From Terrabacter sp. Root181 (lineage in GTDB: Bacteria; Actinomycetota; Actinomycetes; Actinomycetales; Dermatophilaceae), in assembly GCF_001428505.1 (NCBI RefSeq), contig NZ_LMHU01000005.1, forward strand, positions 515,297 through 579,296: 64,000 nt of DNA, in the 5' to 3' direction. Each line of letters starts with the position of its first letter. Within the stretch, counting starts at the first letter, position 1. Shown one piece after another: positions 38,420-48,763 of this stretch. Below the pieces are notes generated by a model. It was not told the origin of the DNA. It searched no databases and worked only from the letters and a program-made list of their open reading frames with translations. Both the position numbers and the translations under genes were made by a program.

Positions 38420-38434
38420 TCCCACGCCCTCCGC
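38420..38434 (+). repeat. 15-bp copy of the tRNA-Ser 3' end
   Basis: TCCCACGCCCTCCGC repeats exactly the last bases of tRNA-Ser(UGA) (38301-38315), 119 bp downstream. The region 38315-38685 holds no gene. It may be an att scar of a lost element. Confidence 0.55.
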
Positions 38435-38603
38435 GCTCGCACGCCGGTATCAGCGCTTGGCCATGCCCTCCGCCACGGGTGCATCCAGATCGCGCGGCTG
38501 ATCGCGCGCCTGGTGTGGCCGGGACGCACCTGTCGCACGTCCTCCAGCCCGATCTCACGCCCGAACGGCGCCGCGCGCAGCGCCTCGACCCGGATCCGGG
38601 CAT

Positions 38604-38638
38604 GAAAAAAGGGCCTCCGGAGATCCGGAGTCCCTTTT
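38604..38638 (-). terminator. Terminator of the 36-codon gene
   Basis: Stem AAAAGGGCCTCCGG pairs with CCGGAGTCCCTTTT (one mismatch), loop AGAT. The A-run on the plus strand supplies a U-run for minus-strand transcripts, 48 bp after the small gene. Confidence 0.7.
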
Positions 38639-38685
38639 GTCTCATGCGCCGGCTCGACGGTGAGCTCGGCGGTGCACGCGCACTC

Positions 38686-38796
38686 TCAGAGCAGGCCGAG
38701 CCTCTCCTCGTAGGTCGTGCTGGAGTTGTACTGACCGACCGGCATGGACGTGGACGGACGGTTCATGGCCGCGAAGAACGACACGATGTACGACAT
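38686..38796 (-). CDS. Small protein, 36 residues
   Basis: A minus-strand gene MSYIVSFFAAMNRPSTSMPV followed by GQYNSSTTYEERLGLL. Its composition (Ser/Thr/Tyr, no Arg-runs) differs from random frames in this GC-rich DNA. An AAGGAA sequence lies upstream and a dedicated U-run terminator lies downstream. No family is recognised. It may encode a regulatory peptide. The divergent folP promoter lies at 38797-39019. Confidence 0.5.
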   Translation of the reverse strand: MSYIVSFFAAMNRPSTSMPVGQYNSSTTYEERLGLL

Positions 38797-39019
38797 CTCT
38801 GTATTCAGTTTCCTTGATGGCAGAACCCTCGCCGACGCGTCGTCGAGAGGGCTCGGTGGTCGATCGTCATTGCGGGACGATCAGGACCGGCAGACCACCC
38901 GCGACCCGGCCGGGAGCGTGGCCGGGCCGTGGGCGATGTCTGCTCCACAATGGTAACAGTTCCGCAACCATGCCCAGTCCACTCGTTGACCTTTGTGGAT
39001 CCTCGTGAGATACGACAGT

Positions 39020-40003
39020 GTGACCAGAGATTCCGGCTCGGATCCCGCGCCCGACACCGCCGAGATCCTGAGCCGGCTGGCCCCGCTCCAGCTCCCCGAG
39101 GCGAGCCCTCTCGTCCTGCGTGGCCGGCGCTTCGACGCGGCCGCGCCCGCGGTGATGGCGATCGTCAACCGGACCCATGACTCCTTCTTCAGCGGCAACC
39201 GGCACGCCGACCTCGAGTCCGCCAAGGCTGCCCTCGTCGAGGCCGTCGAGCTCGGCGCCGACCTCGTCGACGTCGGCGGTGTGCGTGCCGGTCAGGAGGG
39301 CGAGGTGGTCGACGCCGACGAGGAGATCCGACGCGTCGTCCCGTTCCTGCAGTGGGCGCGCACCGAGCACCCGGACGTGCTGCTGAGCCTCGACACCTGG
39401 CGGTCGGAGGTCGCCCGTGAGGCGGCCGGTGCCGTCGACCTCGTCAACGACACGTGGGCGGGTCACGACCGGGACCTGGTTAACGTCGCGTCGGACGTCG
39501 GCGCCGGCTACGTCATCTCACATACCGGCGGCCTTCCGCCCCGGACCGATCCGGTCGACGTGACCTATGGTGACGACCCCCTCGACGTCGTGCGCGACGT
39601 CGTGCGCACCCTGGCCGACGGTGCCCGCGCGGCCGAGCAGGCCGGCATACCTCGTGAGCGCATCCTCGTCGACCCGACGCTCGACTTCGGCAAGACCACT
39701 GCGCACTCGCTCGAGGTGCTGCGGCACACGGCTGACGTCGTTGCCCTGAACTACCCTGTGCTGCAGGCGATGTCGCGCAAGGACTTCGTCGGGGAGACCC
39801 TCGACCTGCCCGCCGATGAACGCCTCGAGGGGTCGCTCGCAGCCACGGCCGTCGCGGCCTGGCTCGGTGCCACCGTCTTCCGTGCCCATGACGTCCGGGC
39901 CACGCGACGGGTCCTCGACATGGTGGCCACGATCCGCGGCGACCGGCCACCACGGCTCGCGCTCCGTGGCACGCGCCGTGACGGCATGGCGAACGGTTCC
40001 TGA
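39020..40003 (+). CDS. folP: Dihydropteroate synthase family protein
   Basis: A 327-residue TIM-barrel protein. Motifs include VMAIVNRTHDSFFSGNRHAD (usual NVTPDSFSD becomes NRTHDSFFS), ADLVDVGGVRAGQEG (GG in place of the usual GGEST), LLSLDTWRSEVAREA, VNDTWAG, and RILVDPTLDFGKTTAHSLEVL. The substitutions resemble mycobacterial FolP2 (Rv1207), a DHPS homologue lacking confirmed DHPS activity. The GTG at 39020 is chosen; a TTG further upstream is unlikely. The function could be folate synthesis or a divergent role. Confidence 0.82.
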   Translation: MTRDSGSDPAPDTAEILSRLAPLQLPEASPLVLRGRRFDAAAPAVMAIVNRTHDSFFSGNRHADLESAKAALVEAVELGADLVDVGGVRAGQEGEVVDADEEIRRVVPFLQWARTEHPDVLLSLDTWRSEVAREAAGAVDLVNDTWAGHDRDLVNVASDVGAGYVISHTGGLPPRTDPVDVTYGDDPLDVVRDVVRTLADGARAAEQAGIPRERILVDPTLDFGKTTAHSLEVLRHTADVVALNYPVLQAMSRKDFVGETLDLPADERLEGSLAATAVAAWLGATVFRAHDVRATRRVLDMVATIRGDRPPRLALRGTRRDGMANGS

Positions 40004-40231
40004 ACGGACAAAATACGGTCCGATCCGACGGGCCGACCGGCCGGTATTCTGCTAGGTTCGTCGCGGTTGCAGTTGCAGTTCCTCGCAGTCGAGCAGGTGC
40101 CCGTCATCCGCAACGGTGACGGGTTTCTTTTCGGCTTCGGTGGGTTCGCGCCCGTCGAGTGGAGTCAAAGCGGCAGCTTGGGATGCGCGAGGTGCGTTGT
40201 CCCACACGCTAAAGAAGGAAGAGTTACCCGT

Positions 40232-40435
40232 ATGGCACAGGGCACCGTCAAGTGGTTCAACGCTGAAAAGGGCTTTGGCTTCATCGCCCAGGACGGCGGC
40301 GGCCCCGACGTTTTCGTCCACTACTCGGCCATTCAGTCGAACGGTTACCGTTCGCTGGACGAGGCGCAGCGAGTCGAGTTCGAGGTCACGCAGGGTCCCA
40401 AGGGCCCGCAGGCCGACGCAGTTCGCCCGCTCTGA
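40232..40435 (+). CDS. Cold-shock protein, single CSD
   Basis: A 67-residue CspA-type protein: [20 protein letters not shown] (RNP1 KGFGFI) and [10 protein letters not shown] (RNP2 VFVH). It binds single-stranded RNA/DNA. A long 5' leader (about 200 bp after the folP stop) is consistent with cold-shock mRNA control. It is the canonical counterpart of the four-CSD protein at 47 kb. Confidence 0.95.
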   Translation: MAQGTVKWFNAEKGFGFIAQDGGGPDVFVHYSAIQSNGYRSLDEAQRVEFEVTQGPKGPQADAVRPL

Positions 40436-40483
40436 TCACTCGAGATCAACAGCAACGAGCGACACCAACCTCAGTCGTTTGTG

Positions 40484-40516
40484 ACAAAGCCCCCGGCCAT
40501 CGGCCGGGGGCTTTGT
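40484..40516 (+). terminator. Terminator of csp and LCP genes
   Basis: ACAAAGCCCCCGGCC pairs with its complement, tight loop, with T-rich 3' flank on the plus strand. It lies between convergent genes. Confidence 0.85.
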
Positions 40517-40544
40517 TGTGTGTCGGTGGTTCTGGTCCCGCGCC

Positions 40545-42077
40545 TCAGCAGGTCTCGTACGAGTCGGTGCTCGACGTGGACGGCGTCTTCGTCTTCGTCG
40601 GCGTGCTGGTCGGGGAGGAGGTCGAGGACGGCTTCGGCGTCGCCTTCGGGGGCGCGATGCCCTTCTGGACCAGCTCGCGGATGAGGTCGTAGTCGGGATC
40701 GTTGGAGTAGACCCCCTGCTTCTGCGTCAGGGCGACGCTCGCGATCTTCGACTTCTGGACGCGCTCGACGAGCTCGACGAAGGCCGGGAGGTTCTGCACC
40801 GGGATGTCGGTGTAGATGTTGTCCTTGAGGATGCTCGCGACCTCGGGATACTTGGTGACCATCTGAGCCGGGTTGACCTGCTGGACGATCGCCTGGACGA
40901 CGCAGCGCTGACGCATCTGGCGGAAGGTGTCGCTGTCGGCGGCGCGGGTGCGGGCGTACCAGAGGGAGTGGTAGCCGTCGAGGTGCTGGCGACCGGGCTC
41001 GAAATAGCCCTTGACCCCGACGATGCGGCCGTCGGGGGCGTGCTCGCCGCCGATGGTCAGCTTCGTGCCGTAGCCGCTGCGCTTGACGTTGATGTCGAGG
41101 CCACCCATGGCGTCGATGAGCCGCGAGAAGCCCTTGAGGTCGATGACGACCATCTGGTCGACCTCGAGGCCCGTGATCTCCTGGACGGCGCCGCGCAGCT
41201 CGACCCGACCGGGCTGGTCGCCGACGGGGTAGGCGCCGGGGTGTGCCTTGGCGTAGTTCTCGGCGTCGACGTAGAGGTTGGTCAGCATGCACTGGCCGGC
41301 GCCCTGGTCGCAGGAGCTGTCAGGGGACCCGAACTTGCCCGAGGGGTAGATGGCGCGCAGCGGGCTCTTCGGTGCGAGCGGCGCGTTGAGCAGGTTGCGG
41401 GGCATCGAGACGAGGGCGGTGCGGCCGGTCTTGGTGTCGATGCTCGCGAGGATCATCGAGTCGGTGCGGATCCCGATGCGGTCGGCGCCGGCGTCGGAGC
41501 CGAGAAGCAGGATGTTGACGCGCGCCTGGTCGGCCCACGGGTCCTCGCCCTCGGAGACCTGGGCGCCGGCCCCCGGTGTCGTGGGGGTCTTGCCGAAGAC
41601 CTGCGCCACGGTGCTCTGCGTGATCGTGGCGTACTCGGCGACCTTGAACGACGAGCCGGCGACGAGGAAGACCATCAGGGTGGTGAACCCGGCGAGCAGA
41701 CGCGTGCGGGTGCGGTCGAGCCTCGTGGGGCGGGACTGCACCGCCGTGAGGATGATGGAGCCGCACCAGAGGATGCCGCCGACGACGAAGGCGACGGCGA
41801 GGGACTGCAGGACGGTCGGGCGCGCGACGATGGACAGCGCGGTGTTCGTCACACCCGTCTTCATCACGTAGTAGGCGCCGACGCTCAGGCTGACGACGGC
41901 GAGCGCGATCAGCAGCCAGCCGAACTTGCGGCTACGGGTCTGGGTCAGGCCTGCTCCGGGGACGACGGTGCCGAGGGCCGTGAGCCCGACGGCGCGACGG
42001 AAGCCTGACTTGAGCTCGCGTCGCAGCGCCTCGCGGGTCGGGGGCGCAGCCGGACCTCGCGCGTTCGGGTAGGTCAT
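40545..42077 (-). CDS. LytR-CpsA-Psr (LCP) family glycopolymer transferase
   Basis: A 510-residue membrane protein. The N-terminus has four hydrophobic helices (GWLLIALAVVSLSVGAYYVM; VLQSLAVAFVVGGILWCGSI; AGFTTLMVFLVAGSS), followed by the LCP catalytic domain: NILLLGSDAG, RTDSMILASIDTKTG, SMPRNLLN and HLDGYHSLWYARTRAADSD. The R/D pyrophosphate-binding residues are present. It ligates wall polymers (arabinogalactan, teichoic acid or capsule) from lipid carriers to peptidoglycan. The C-terminal 30 residues are a Pro/Ser/Thr-rich tail ending in Cys. Start 42077 has GAGAGGACTCC before the ATG. No glycan genes adjoin, but an EPS locus starts at 51 kb. Confidence 0.92.
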   Translation of the reverse strand: MTYPNARGPAAPPTREALRRELKSGFRRAVGLTALGTVVPGAGLTQTRSRKFGWLLIALAVVSLSVGAYYVMKTGVTNTALSIVARPTVLQSLAVAFVVGGILWCGSIILTAVQSRPTRLDRTRTRLLAGFTTLMVFLVAGSSFKVAEYATITQSTVAQVFGKTPTTPGAGAQVSEGEDPWADQARVNILLLGSDAGADRIGIRTDSMILASIDTKTGRTALVSMPRNLLNAPLAPKSPLRAIYPSGKFGSPDSSCDQGAGQCMLTNLYVDAENYAKAHPGAYPVGDQPGRVELRGAVQEITGLEVDQMVVIDLKGFSRLIDAMGGLDINVKRSGYGTKLTIGGEHAPDGRIVGVKGYFEPGRQHLDGYHSLWYARTRAADSDTFRQMRQRCVVQAIVQQVNPAQMVTKYPEVASILKDNIYTDIPVQNLPAFVELVERVQKSKIASVALTQKQGVYSNDPDYDLIRELVQKGIAPPKATPKPSSTSSPTSTPTKTKTPSTSSTDSYETC

Positions 42078-42268
42078 GGAGTCCTCTCTGCATCGGCCCG
42101 TGCGCACGAGCCGATGCACATTGTGCCCTGCCAACCTGATATATGCCGCATCGAGATGGGTAAGGCGCTCGCGGCCGTCCACCCCCGGTTTGGGTCGGGC
42201 GCACCCGTGCCGGTAGCCTGTGCTCGCCCGTGCATCCGACGCCGCCTCGGCGGCCTCGTCGCGGGCAC

Positions 42269-42358
42269 GGAGGCGTCGCATAGTGGCCTAGTGCGCCCGC
42301 CTGCTAAGCGGGTTGAGGATAAAACCTCTCGCGGGTTCAAATCCCGCCGCCTCCGCCA
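42269..42358 (+). tRNA. tRNA-Ser(GCU)
   Basis: Acceptor GGAGGCG/CGCCTCC, long variable arm, anticodon loop CTGCTAA giving GCU, T-loop TTCAAAT. The CCA end is encoded. Confidence 0.96.
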
Positions 42359-42415
42359 GCACAAGACAGAAGGACCCCGACACGCTTTTCGTCGGGGTCC
42401 TTCTGTCTTGTGCTG
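42357..42415 (+). terminator. 25-bp perfect hairpin after tRNA-Ser(GCU)
   Basis: Arms 42357-42381 and 42391-42415 are perfectly paired around a T-rich 9-nt loop. The stem begins inside the CCA end, so it may also affect processing. Confidence 0.85.
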
Positions 42416-42508
42416 GTCGAACGCGTGGGATTTGGGAGGAGTTCAGGAGTCCCCGAGGGACGAGGGGCCTCGTGAACGACGGCTCCCGCCGCCTCCGCTC
42501 CAGGTGGG

Positions 42509-42700
42509 GGGGCGGCCAGAGGTGGCCTTTCGACGGGTTGGGGGCGGCCAGAGGTGGCCTTTCGACGGGTGGGGGGCGGCCAGAGGTGGCCCTTCGACGG
42601 ATGGGGGGCGGCCGGACGTGGCCTTTCGACGGGTGGGGGGCGGCCAGAGGTGGCCTTTCGACGGGTGGGGGGCGGCCGGACGTGGCCTTTCGACGGTTCA
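42509..42700. repeat. Six tandem 32-bp repeats
   Basis: Six units of exactly 32 bp (starts 42509, 42541, 42573, 42605, 42637, 42669). Each has GGGGCGGCC, a 3-nt AGA or GGA variant, then GTGGCCTTTCGACGG. Differences are few and concentrated at three positions. The last unit supplies the TGA stop of the DUF6328 gene (42698-42700). Its core matches the dispersed repeats at 6.35 and 27.7 kb. Confidence 0.92.
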
Positions 42701-43234
42701 GGTGGGGGAGGAGTGGGTCCCGTCCGTGCTCGCGTCGTCGTCGCGGGTCTCGAGGTTCTGGCGCGCGCTGCCCTTCTTCGACAGCGGCACGCCGACCCAC
42801 AGCGCCAGCCCGAGCACGAGCAGCGCCCCGCCGAACCAGAACGCCGCGGTGTGCGACATCAGCACGTCGAGTACGAGCACGACCCCGCCGATGATGCCCA
42901 GCCCCAGCGTGAACAGGCCCACACCCATCAGCCGGTCGGTGTAGGTGACGATGAAGTCCTTGAGCCCGTCTCGGAACAGCGTGCGGTGCAGGGCGACCGG
43001 CGCCGTGAAGACGATGACGCTGACGGCGGCGGCCATCAGCGTCACGACGTAGATGTCGCGCTGGAGGTCCGTGAGGGTCGTGAAGCGCTGCTGGAACGGG
43101 ATCGTCAGCAGGAAGGCGAAAAGGATCTGGACGCCCGCCTGGGCGATGCGCAGCTCCTGCAGCTGCTCGCCGAAGTTGCGATCGATCCGTTCGGCCTCGG
43201 TCTCGTCGCGGGTGTACTGGTGTGAGTTGCTCAT
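42698..43234 (-). CDS. DUF6328 family membrane protein
   Basis: A 178-residue protein with four helices. The conserved start region is TRDETEAERIDRNFGEQLQE, then LRIAQAGVQILFAFLLTIPF, typical of DUF6328. The cytoplasmic tail is short and Ser/Asp-rich. The function is unknown. The start is the ATG at 43234. Its stop codon lies in the last tandem repeat unit, so unit-number changes are unlikely to affect it unless the last unit changes. Confidence 0.82.
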   Translation of the reverse strand: MSNSHQYTRDETEAERIDRNFGEQLQELRIAQAGVQILFAFLLTIPFQQRFTTLTDLQRDIYVVTLMAAAVSVIVFTAPVALHRTLFRDGLKDFIVTYTDRLMGVGLFTLGLGIIGGVVLVLDVLMSHTAAFWFGGALLVLGLALWVGVPLSKKGSARQNLETRDDDASTDGTHSSPT

Positions 43235-43347
43235 GGGCCACCTGTACCCCACGGACGGCACCGAAGGACAGGGGACGTGTGCCGCGTGCCGGGCGACACG
43301 GCATACGCCCTCGGTCCCGGGCGGGCACGACGACCCGGCGATGACGG

Positions 43348-43377
43348 AGGGCCCGGCACCGTGAGGTGCCGGGCCCT
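43348..43377. terminator. Terminator of pckG
   Basis: A perfect 13-bp stem (AGGGCCCGGCACC) with GTGA loop, 49 bp beyond the pckG stop on the minus strand. Confidence 0.75.
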
Positions 43378-43426
43378 GCATCACGTCGTCCTCCGCCCGC
43401 CGGCCAGCAGGCGGTGGACCGACCTC

Positions 43427-45271
<1,845 letters not shown>

Positions 45272-45301
45272 CCCTTCGCGCGCGGTGCCGCCCGGCACCA
45301 C

Positions 45302-45779
45302 GTCGTGCCGGTGTGAAGCTGTCCGTCACGTGGATCCTGGGCGAGCCCGGATCGGGCTGCAGGTGTCCACATGCTGAACAGATGACGTGATGACTTCAAG
45401 GTACGCGCAGCCACGGGCGCCGTTGACCGCATGCGGGCGCGGGGTCGGTGAGACGCCTCACATGGCCTCGTCGCCGCAAGAAAAAGGACGACCTGTTGTC
45501 GGTTTCTTGCAGGAATTTCAGTACTCCCCGGTACCCCGCAGGGCTGGATCGCAGGCTCCTGCGGAGACCGTCGCGTATGCCGTCCGCGCGCCTGCATGCG
45601 TCGGCACCGGCCGGGTGCCGGGTCGGTGCCGGGTCGGTGTCGGGTCGGTGTCGGGTCGGTGTCGGGCCGGTGCCGGGCGCATGTCGGGCGGTGTGCCCGA
45701 GCCTCGGCCTGGGCCGATTTCGTGGATGAGGACCCGAGGCGCTAAGGTAACTTTTCGTTCCTCCGAGTGACGGAACGAC
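45302..45779. other. Intergenic region between pckG and tRNA-Arg
   Basis: A 478-bp region without a convincing gene. It contains the pckG promoter zone, an octamer (45575) and an 11-bp tandem repeat at 45619. The AT-richer stretch at 45740-45770 is a likely promoter of tRNA-Arg. Confidence 0.6.
45619..45673. repeat. Five tandem 11-bp repeats
   Basis: Five units of CGGGTCGGTGY (starts 45619, 45630, 45641, 45652, 45663; the last has one change), between pckG and tRNA-Arg. No coding sense is seen. Confidence 0.85.
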
Positions 45780-45852
45780 GCACCCGTAGCTCAACGGATA
45801 GAGCATCTGACTACGGATCAGAAGGTTAGGGGTTCGAATCCCTTCGGGTGCA
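45780..45852 (+). tRNA. tRNA-Arg(ACG)
   Basis: Acceptor GCACCCG/CGGGTGC, D-arm AGCTCAACGGATAGAGC, anticodon loop CTACGGA giving ACG, T-loop TTCGAAT. Its 3' half is the attachment site of the integrated element. No encoded CCA. Confidence 0.96.
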
Positions 45853-45869
45853 CTCTGTGTTGAGACAGA
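45833..45869 (+). repeat. attL of the element
   Basis: 37 bp covering the T-arm/acceptor of tRNA-Arg and 17 bp beyond; shares 34/37 with 50906-50942. Confidence 0.8.
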
Positions 45870-45873
45870 ATAC

Positions 45874-45907
45874 CGGCCCTGACCTGCAGCAATGCAGGTC
45901 AGGGCCG
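45874..45907 (+). terminator. Terminator after tRNA-Arg
   Basis: A perfect 15-bp stem (CGGCCCTGACCTGCA) with GCAA loop and T-rich flank. Confidence 0.85.
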
Positions 45908-45944
45908 TTGTGTTTCAGGACGTTACGTCGTCCTCAGCCATCGC

Positions 45945-46792
45945 TTACCCATCGGAATCCCCGTACTCGGCGAAGGCGGAGAGCGAGGCTCGCGCGTCCG
46001 GTCCCTCGTGAGTTCGGGCTATGTAGTAGTACCGCTCAGTGACTCCGGAAGAGGCGTGTCCCAGCCGGGACGGGGCGGTCAGTGCGTCGAACCCCCTGGA
46101 GAGGACCGTGGCGACGGTCTTGCGGACGGTGTGAGGTGACGCCCTTCCACCGCTTGTCGCGCTCTTGGAAGTCGCGCCACTGTCGACTCACGTTCCGGGA
46201 GTCCCGAAGCATGCCGGTCGAAGAGGGGAACACCACGTCGTGCGCATTGGGTTGCTGCTCGACGCTTCTCCTCAAGAGCATCTCCACCGCGAAGGCAGGC
46301 AGCTTCAGACTGCGTTTGCTTGCGTCGGTCTTCGGATGCGCCTGCAGGACCAGGCCACGGCCTCTCAGCCGCATCACTGGTCGCCATGATGCTGACGGTC
46401 GGTACCTCGCTCTTGTCGACTTGACCCCGGGGGACCGCCAAGGCCTCGTTGATTCGGCAGCCCGTCGTAAGCATGAGGCCGACCAGATCGGGCAGTTCGG
46501 CCCTCACGGCGGCGTCTTCATTCCGTAGCGCTCGTCGCAGGCTCATTGCGTCGTCAACGGTCAACGCCACCATGTTCTTCTGCGTTGCCGGAGCGGTCGA
46601 GAAAGCGGCTCTAGCCAGTCCTCGTTTCGCTCCAGTCCCGTCCTCTACTCGGTATCGCCACGCAACGGTTGGGCCGGGCGGCTCCACGGGTTGCCGAGCG
46701 CCCGACCTCCCATGAACTTCCGCGGGATGTGCGTACCCGAGGGCTGGGCAGACGACCCGTTCTGGAGTAGGCGGTTGCCCTGAGGGCCGCAC
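45945..46792 (-). pseudogene. Tyrosine recombinase (integrase), frameshifted
   Basis: Three frames hold consecutive integrase segments. From upstream: LPDLVGLMLTTGCRINEALA (first catalytic Arg), then DASKRSLKLPAFAVEMLL and DVVFPSSTG, then HTVRKTVATVL (HxxR), RLGHASSGVTERYYYIA (His and the Tyr nucleophile) ending at a TAA at 45945-45947. All catalytic residues survive, but at least two indels separate them, so no single protein is made. The C-terminal end adjoins attL in the usual orientation. A recognisable N-terminal arm-binding domain is missing. Confidence 0.85.
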
Positions 46793-46952
46793 CGGGCGGC
46801 GCGGTCAGGAAGGGGGCGCCGGTTGAGACGCTCTACACGTGTGGCCTGTGGCATGACCGGGCGAGCGCAGCCGCCCCTCAACGCGGCTACATGAGCGTGC
46901 GGCGGGATCGGGACACGCCTGAGCACCGGCTCCGCCCGGACCGCCGTCCCGC

Positions 46953-47897
46953 TCACACCCGTTCGACGCGGTCGGCCTGTGGTCCTCGATCGCTCTGTCG
47001 CACCTGGTACCGGACCCGATCGCCCTGGTGCAGCTCCTCGGCGCCTCTGAGGACCGACACGTGCACGAACAGGTCCGCGCCTCCGGCGTCCGGGGCGATG
47101 AAGCCGAACCCCCGCTCCGCGTCGTAGCGCGCGACCACTCCCTCGCCGCCGCGCGCCGGGACGTCGGATGCCTCCAGGTGTCCCGACCGAGCGCGGGTCG
47201 TCGACGCCGCGCGTGCGCCCCGCGGTGTCGAGCTGCGTGCGAGGCGCACCTCGCGCGCCTGCGGGCCCCTCTCGCTCACGACGATGTCGTACGTCACCCG
47301 GTCCCCCTCGACCAGCTCGGGGAGCCCGTCGACCAGCGCCCGGACGTGGACGAAGACATCGGGGCCGCCCGACTCGGGGGTGATGAACCCGAAGCCTTTG
47401 TCCGCGTCGTACCAGGACACGGTGCCGTCCGCCCCGTCGGATGCCACGGCCTGCTGGGCGGCATGGGCTCCCAAGGGCAGCACATGGTCAGCCTGCGGTC
47501 CCTTCTCCCCGTCGACAACGAGGAACGCCACCCGCTGCCCCTCCGAGACCACGCCGCCCGCCACGATGGCCGAACTGTGCACGAAGATCTCGGCACCAGT
47601 GCCATCGGGCGTGATGAAGCCGTACCCCTTGGCCGGCTCGTACCAGGCGACGGTGCCGAGCACGCCCAGCGGTGTATCGGCGGCCTGGTCGGCCGTGACC
47701 CGGACTCGGCGCGCCTGCGGGCCGCGGTCCCCCTCGCCGATCTCGAACTCAACCACCTGCCCCTCCCGGAGCAGCTTCATCGCGTCGTCGCTGACGATCT
47801 CGGACGCATGCACGTACAGGTCCTCTGCCTCCTGCCCGAGGGCGATGAAGCCAAACCCCCGGTCGGCATCGAACCAGCGGACGGTTCCCTCGGTCAC
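46953..47897 (-). CDS. Four-tandem cold-shock-domain protein
   Basis: A 314-residue protein consisting of four CSDs. RNP1 motifs: RGFGFI (13-18), KGYGFI (90-95), KGFGFI (167-172), RGFGFI (262-267). RNP2 motifs: LYVH (27-30), IFVH (104-107), VFVH (181-184), LFVH (276-279). Each domain closes with GPQA. Domains 1-3 are closely spaced; domain 4 follows a 28-residue Arg/Ala/Ser linker (223-250). The nearest normal Csp (40.2 kb) has one domain. Such a protein could bind long single-stranded stretches, like S1 proteins. The GTG start at 47897 has AAGGAG upstream. It lies within the decayed element but is fully intact, implying selection or recent entry. Confidence 0.88.
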   Translation of the reverse strand: MTEGTVRWFDADRGFGFIALGQEAEDLYVHASEIVSDDAMKLLREGQVVEFEIGEGDRGPQARRVRVTADQAADTPLGVLGTVAWYEPAKGYGFITPDGTGAEIFVHSSAIVAGGVVSEGQRVAFLVVDGEKGPQADHVLPLGAHAAQQAVASDGADGTVSWYDADKGFGFITPESGGPDVFVHVRALVDGLPELVEGDRVTYDIVVSERGPQAREVRLARSSTPRGARAASTTRARSGHLEASDVPARGGEGVVARYDAERGFGFIAPDAGGADLFVHVSVLRGAEELHQGDRVRYQVRQSDRGPQADRVERV

Positions 47898-48081
47898 GGC
47901 GACTCCTTGTCGAAGCTACGGTCGGTGTTCTCCTAGTGTCCCCGACGGGACTTAGACACGCGCCCGGCGCCAGACGGTGCCCGCACTGCCGTGGCAAGGG
48001 CCCGACGGCGACATCCACGACACCCGGCGCCGCGCCGACAGCGGCATAGGAAGGCGTTAAGCGTCTTCGGTCTGGCGTGGC

Positions 48082-48141
48082 GAACGTCCTCCTGATGCGC
48101 TTGTCGGGCTTGGTGTCCCATCGCATCGAAGGAGGACGTTC
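48082..48141 (+). promoter_or_regulatory. SD-sequestering hairpin of IS110-type transposase
   Basis: GAACGTCCTCC (48082-48092) pairs with GGAGGACGTTC (48131-48141), just before the ATG, with a second short pairing (GATGCG/CGCATC). The right arm contains the ribosome site, so translation would be hidden until the stem opens. Confidence 0.7.
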
Positions 48142-48345
48142 ATGTCTCACGGTAGTGGTGTTTCGCGCGGGGATCGGAACCGGAACGCGAGGTTGTCGCG
48201 GCTGCGTCAGGCGGTCCCGATCACGAACGCGATCATCGGCATCGACCTTGCCGACCGCAAACAGATGCTCGTGGTGACCGACCACGACTCGAAGGTGCTC
48301 GCTCGGCGGACGTTCCGGTGTAAGGCGTGGGACCTCGGCGCGGGA
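48142..48345 (+). pseudogene. IS110-family transposase, N-terminal fragment
   Basis: The N-terminus (VPITNAIIGIDLADRKQMLV, then VTDHDSKVLARRTFRCKAW) is the start of the IS110 DEDD catalytic domain with its first Asp (GIDLAD). Similarity stops near 48345 and the frame continues into unrelated sequence to 48459. The DEDD triad is incomplete and no terminal features are visible. Confidence 0.75.
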
Positions 48346-48470
48346 TGCAGCGCCTTGCGCACTGCCCACTTCCAGTCCTCCCAGCGGGCCGGGTCCGACT
48401 GTAGGTACTGGTGGAAGAGCACCAAGCCGTCGTCCGGACTGGACTCCATGCCGACGTAAAGGTCGGTCAT
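48345..48470 (-). pseudogene. Truncated gene fragment
   Basis: The minus strand encodes MTDLYVGMESSPDDGLVLFH and QYLQSDPARWEDWKWAVRKA before meeting the IS110 fragment. The composition is protein-like, and the piece ends where the transposase begins. This looks like a gene cut by the insertion. No family is recognised. The next 290 bp to 48763 contain no gene. Confidence 0.5.
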
Positions 48471-48763
48471 GAAGAAGCAGCCCGAAACGCCTCATCGAGT
48501 GTCAGGGTCTCGGGCACATTCGAGTCGTCCATCACCGTGCGATGTTCTCACTGTCGCTCCCGAGGGGCCGGCAGCAGTTGTGAAGGTCCATCTGACCGGT
48601 TGGCTGACTCCTCGCCCACCGCGGAGTCCGAGTCGGTGACGCACCTGCAAAACCTATCGGGAGCGTTCGACGCCGTCGGGCCTATCGTCAGGCTTGAGTG
48701 CCACTCCGGGTGGCGCGCACCAGCATGAGACGAGTCATTTCGATACGACCGCTCGGCGGCAGT

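Noticed and set aside
42509..42700. Possible CRISPR array (regular 32-bp repeats)
   Set aside because: Units are contiguous with no unique spacers and no cas genes occur in the window. It is a tandem repeat.
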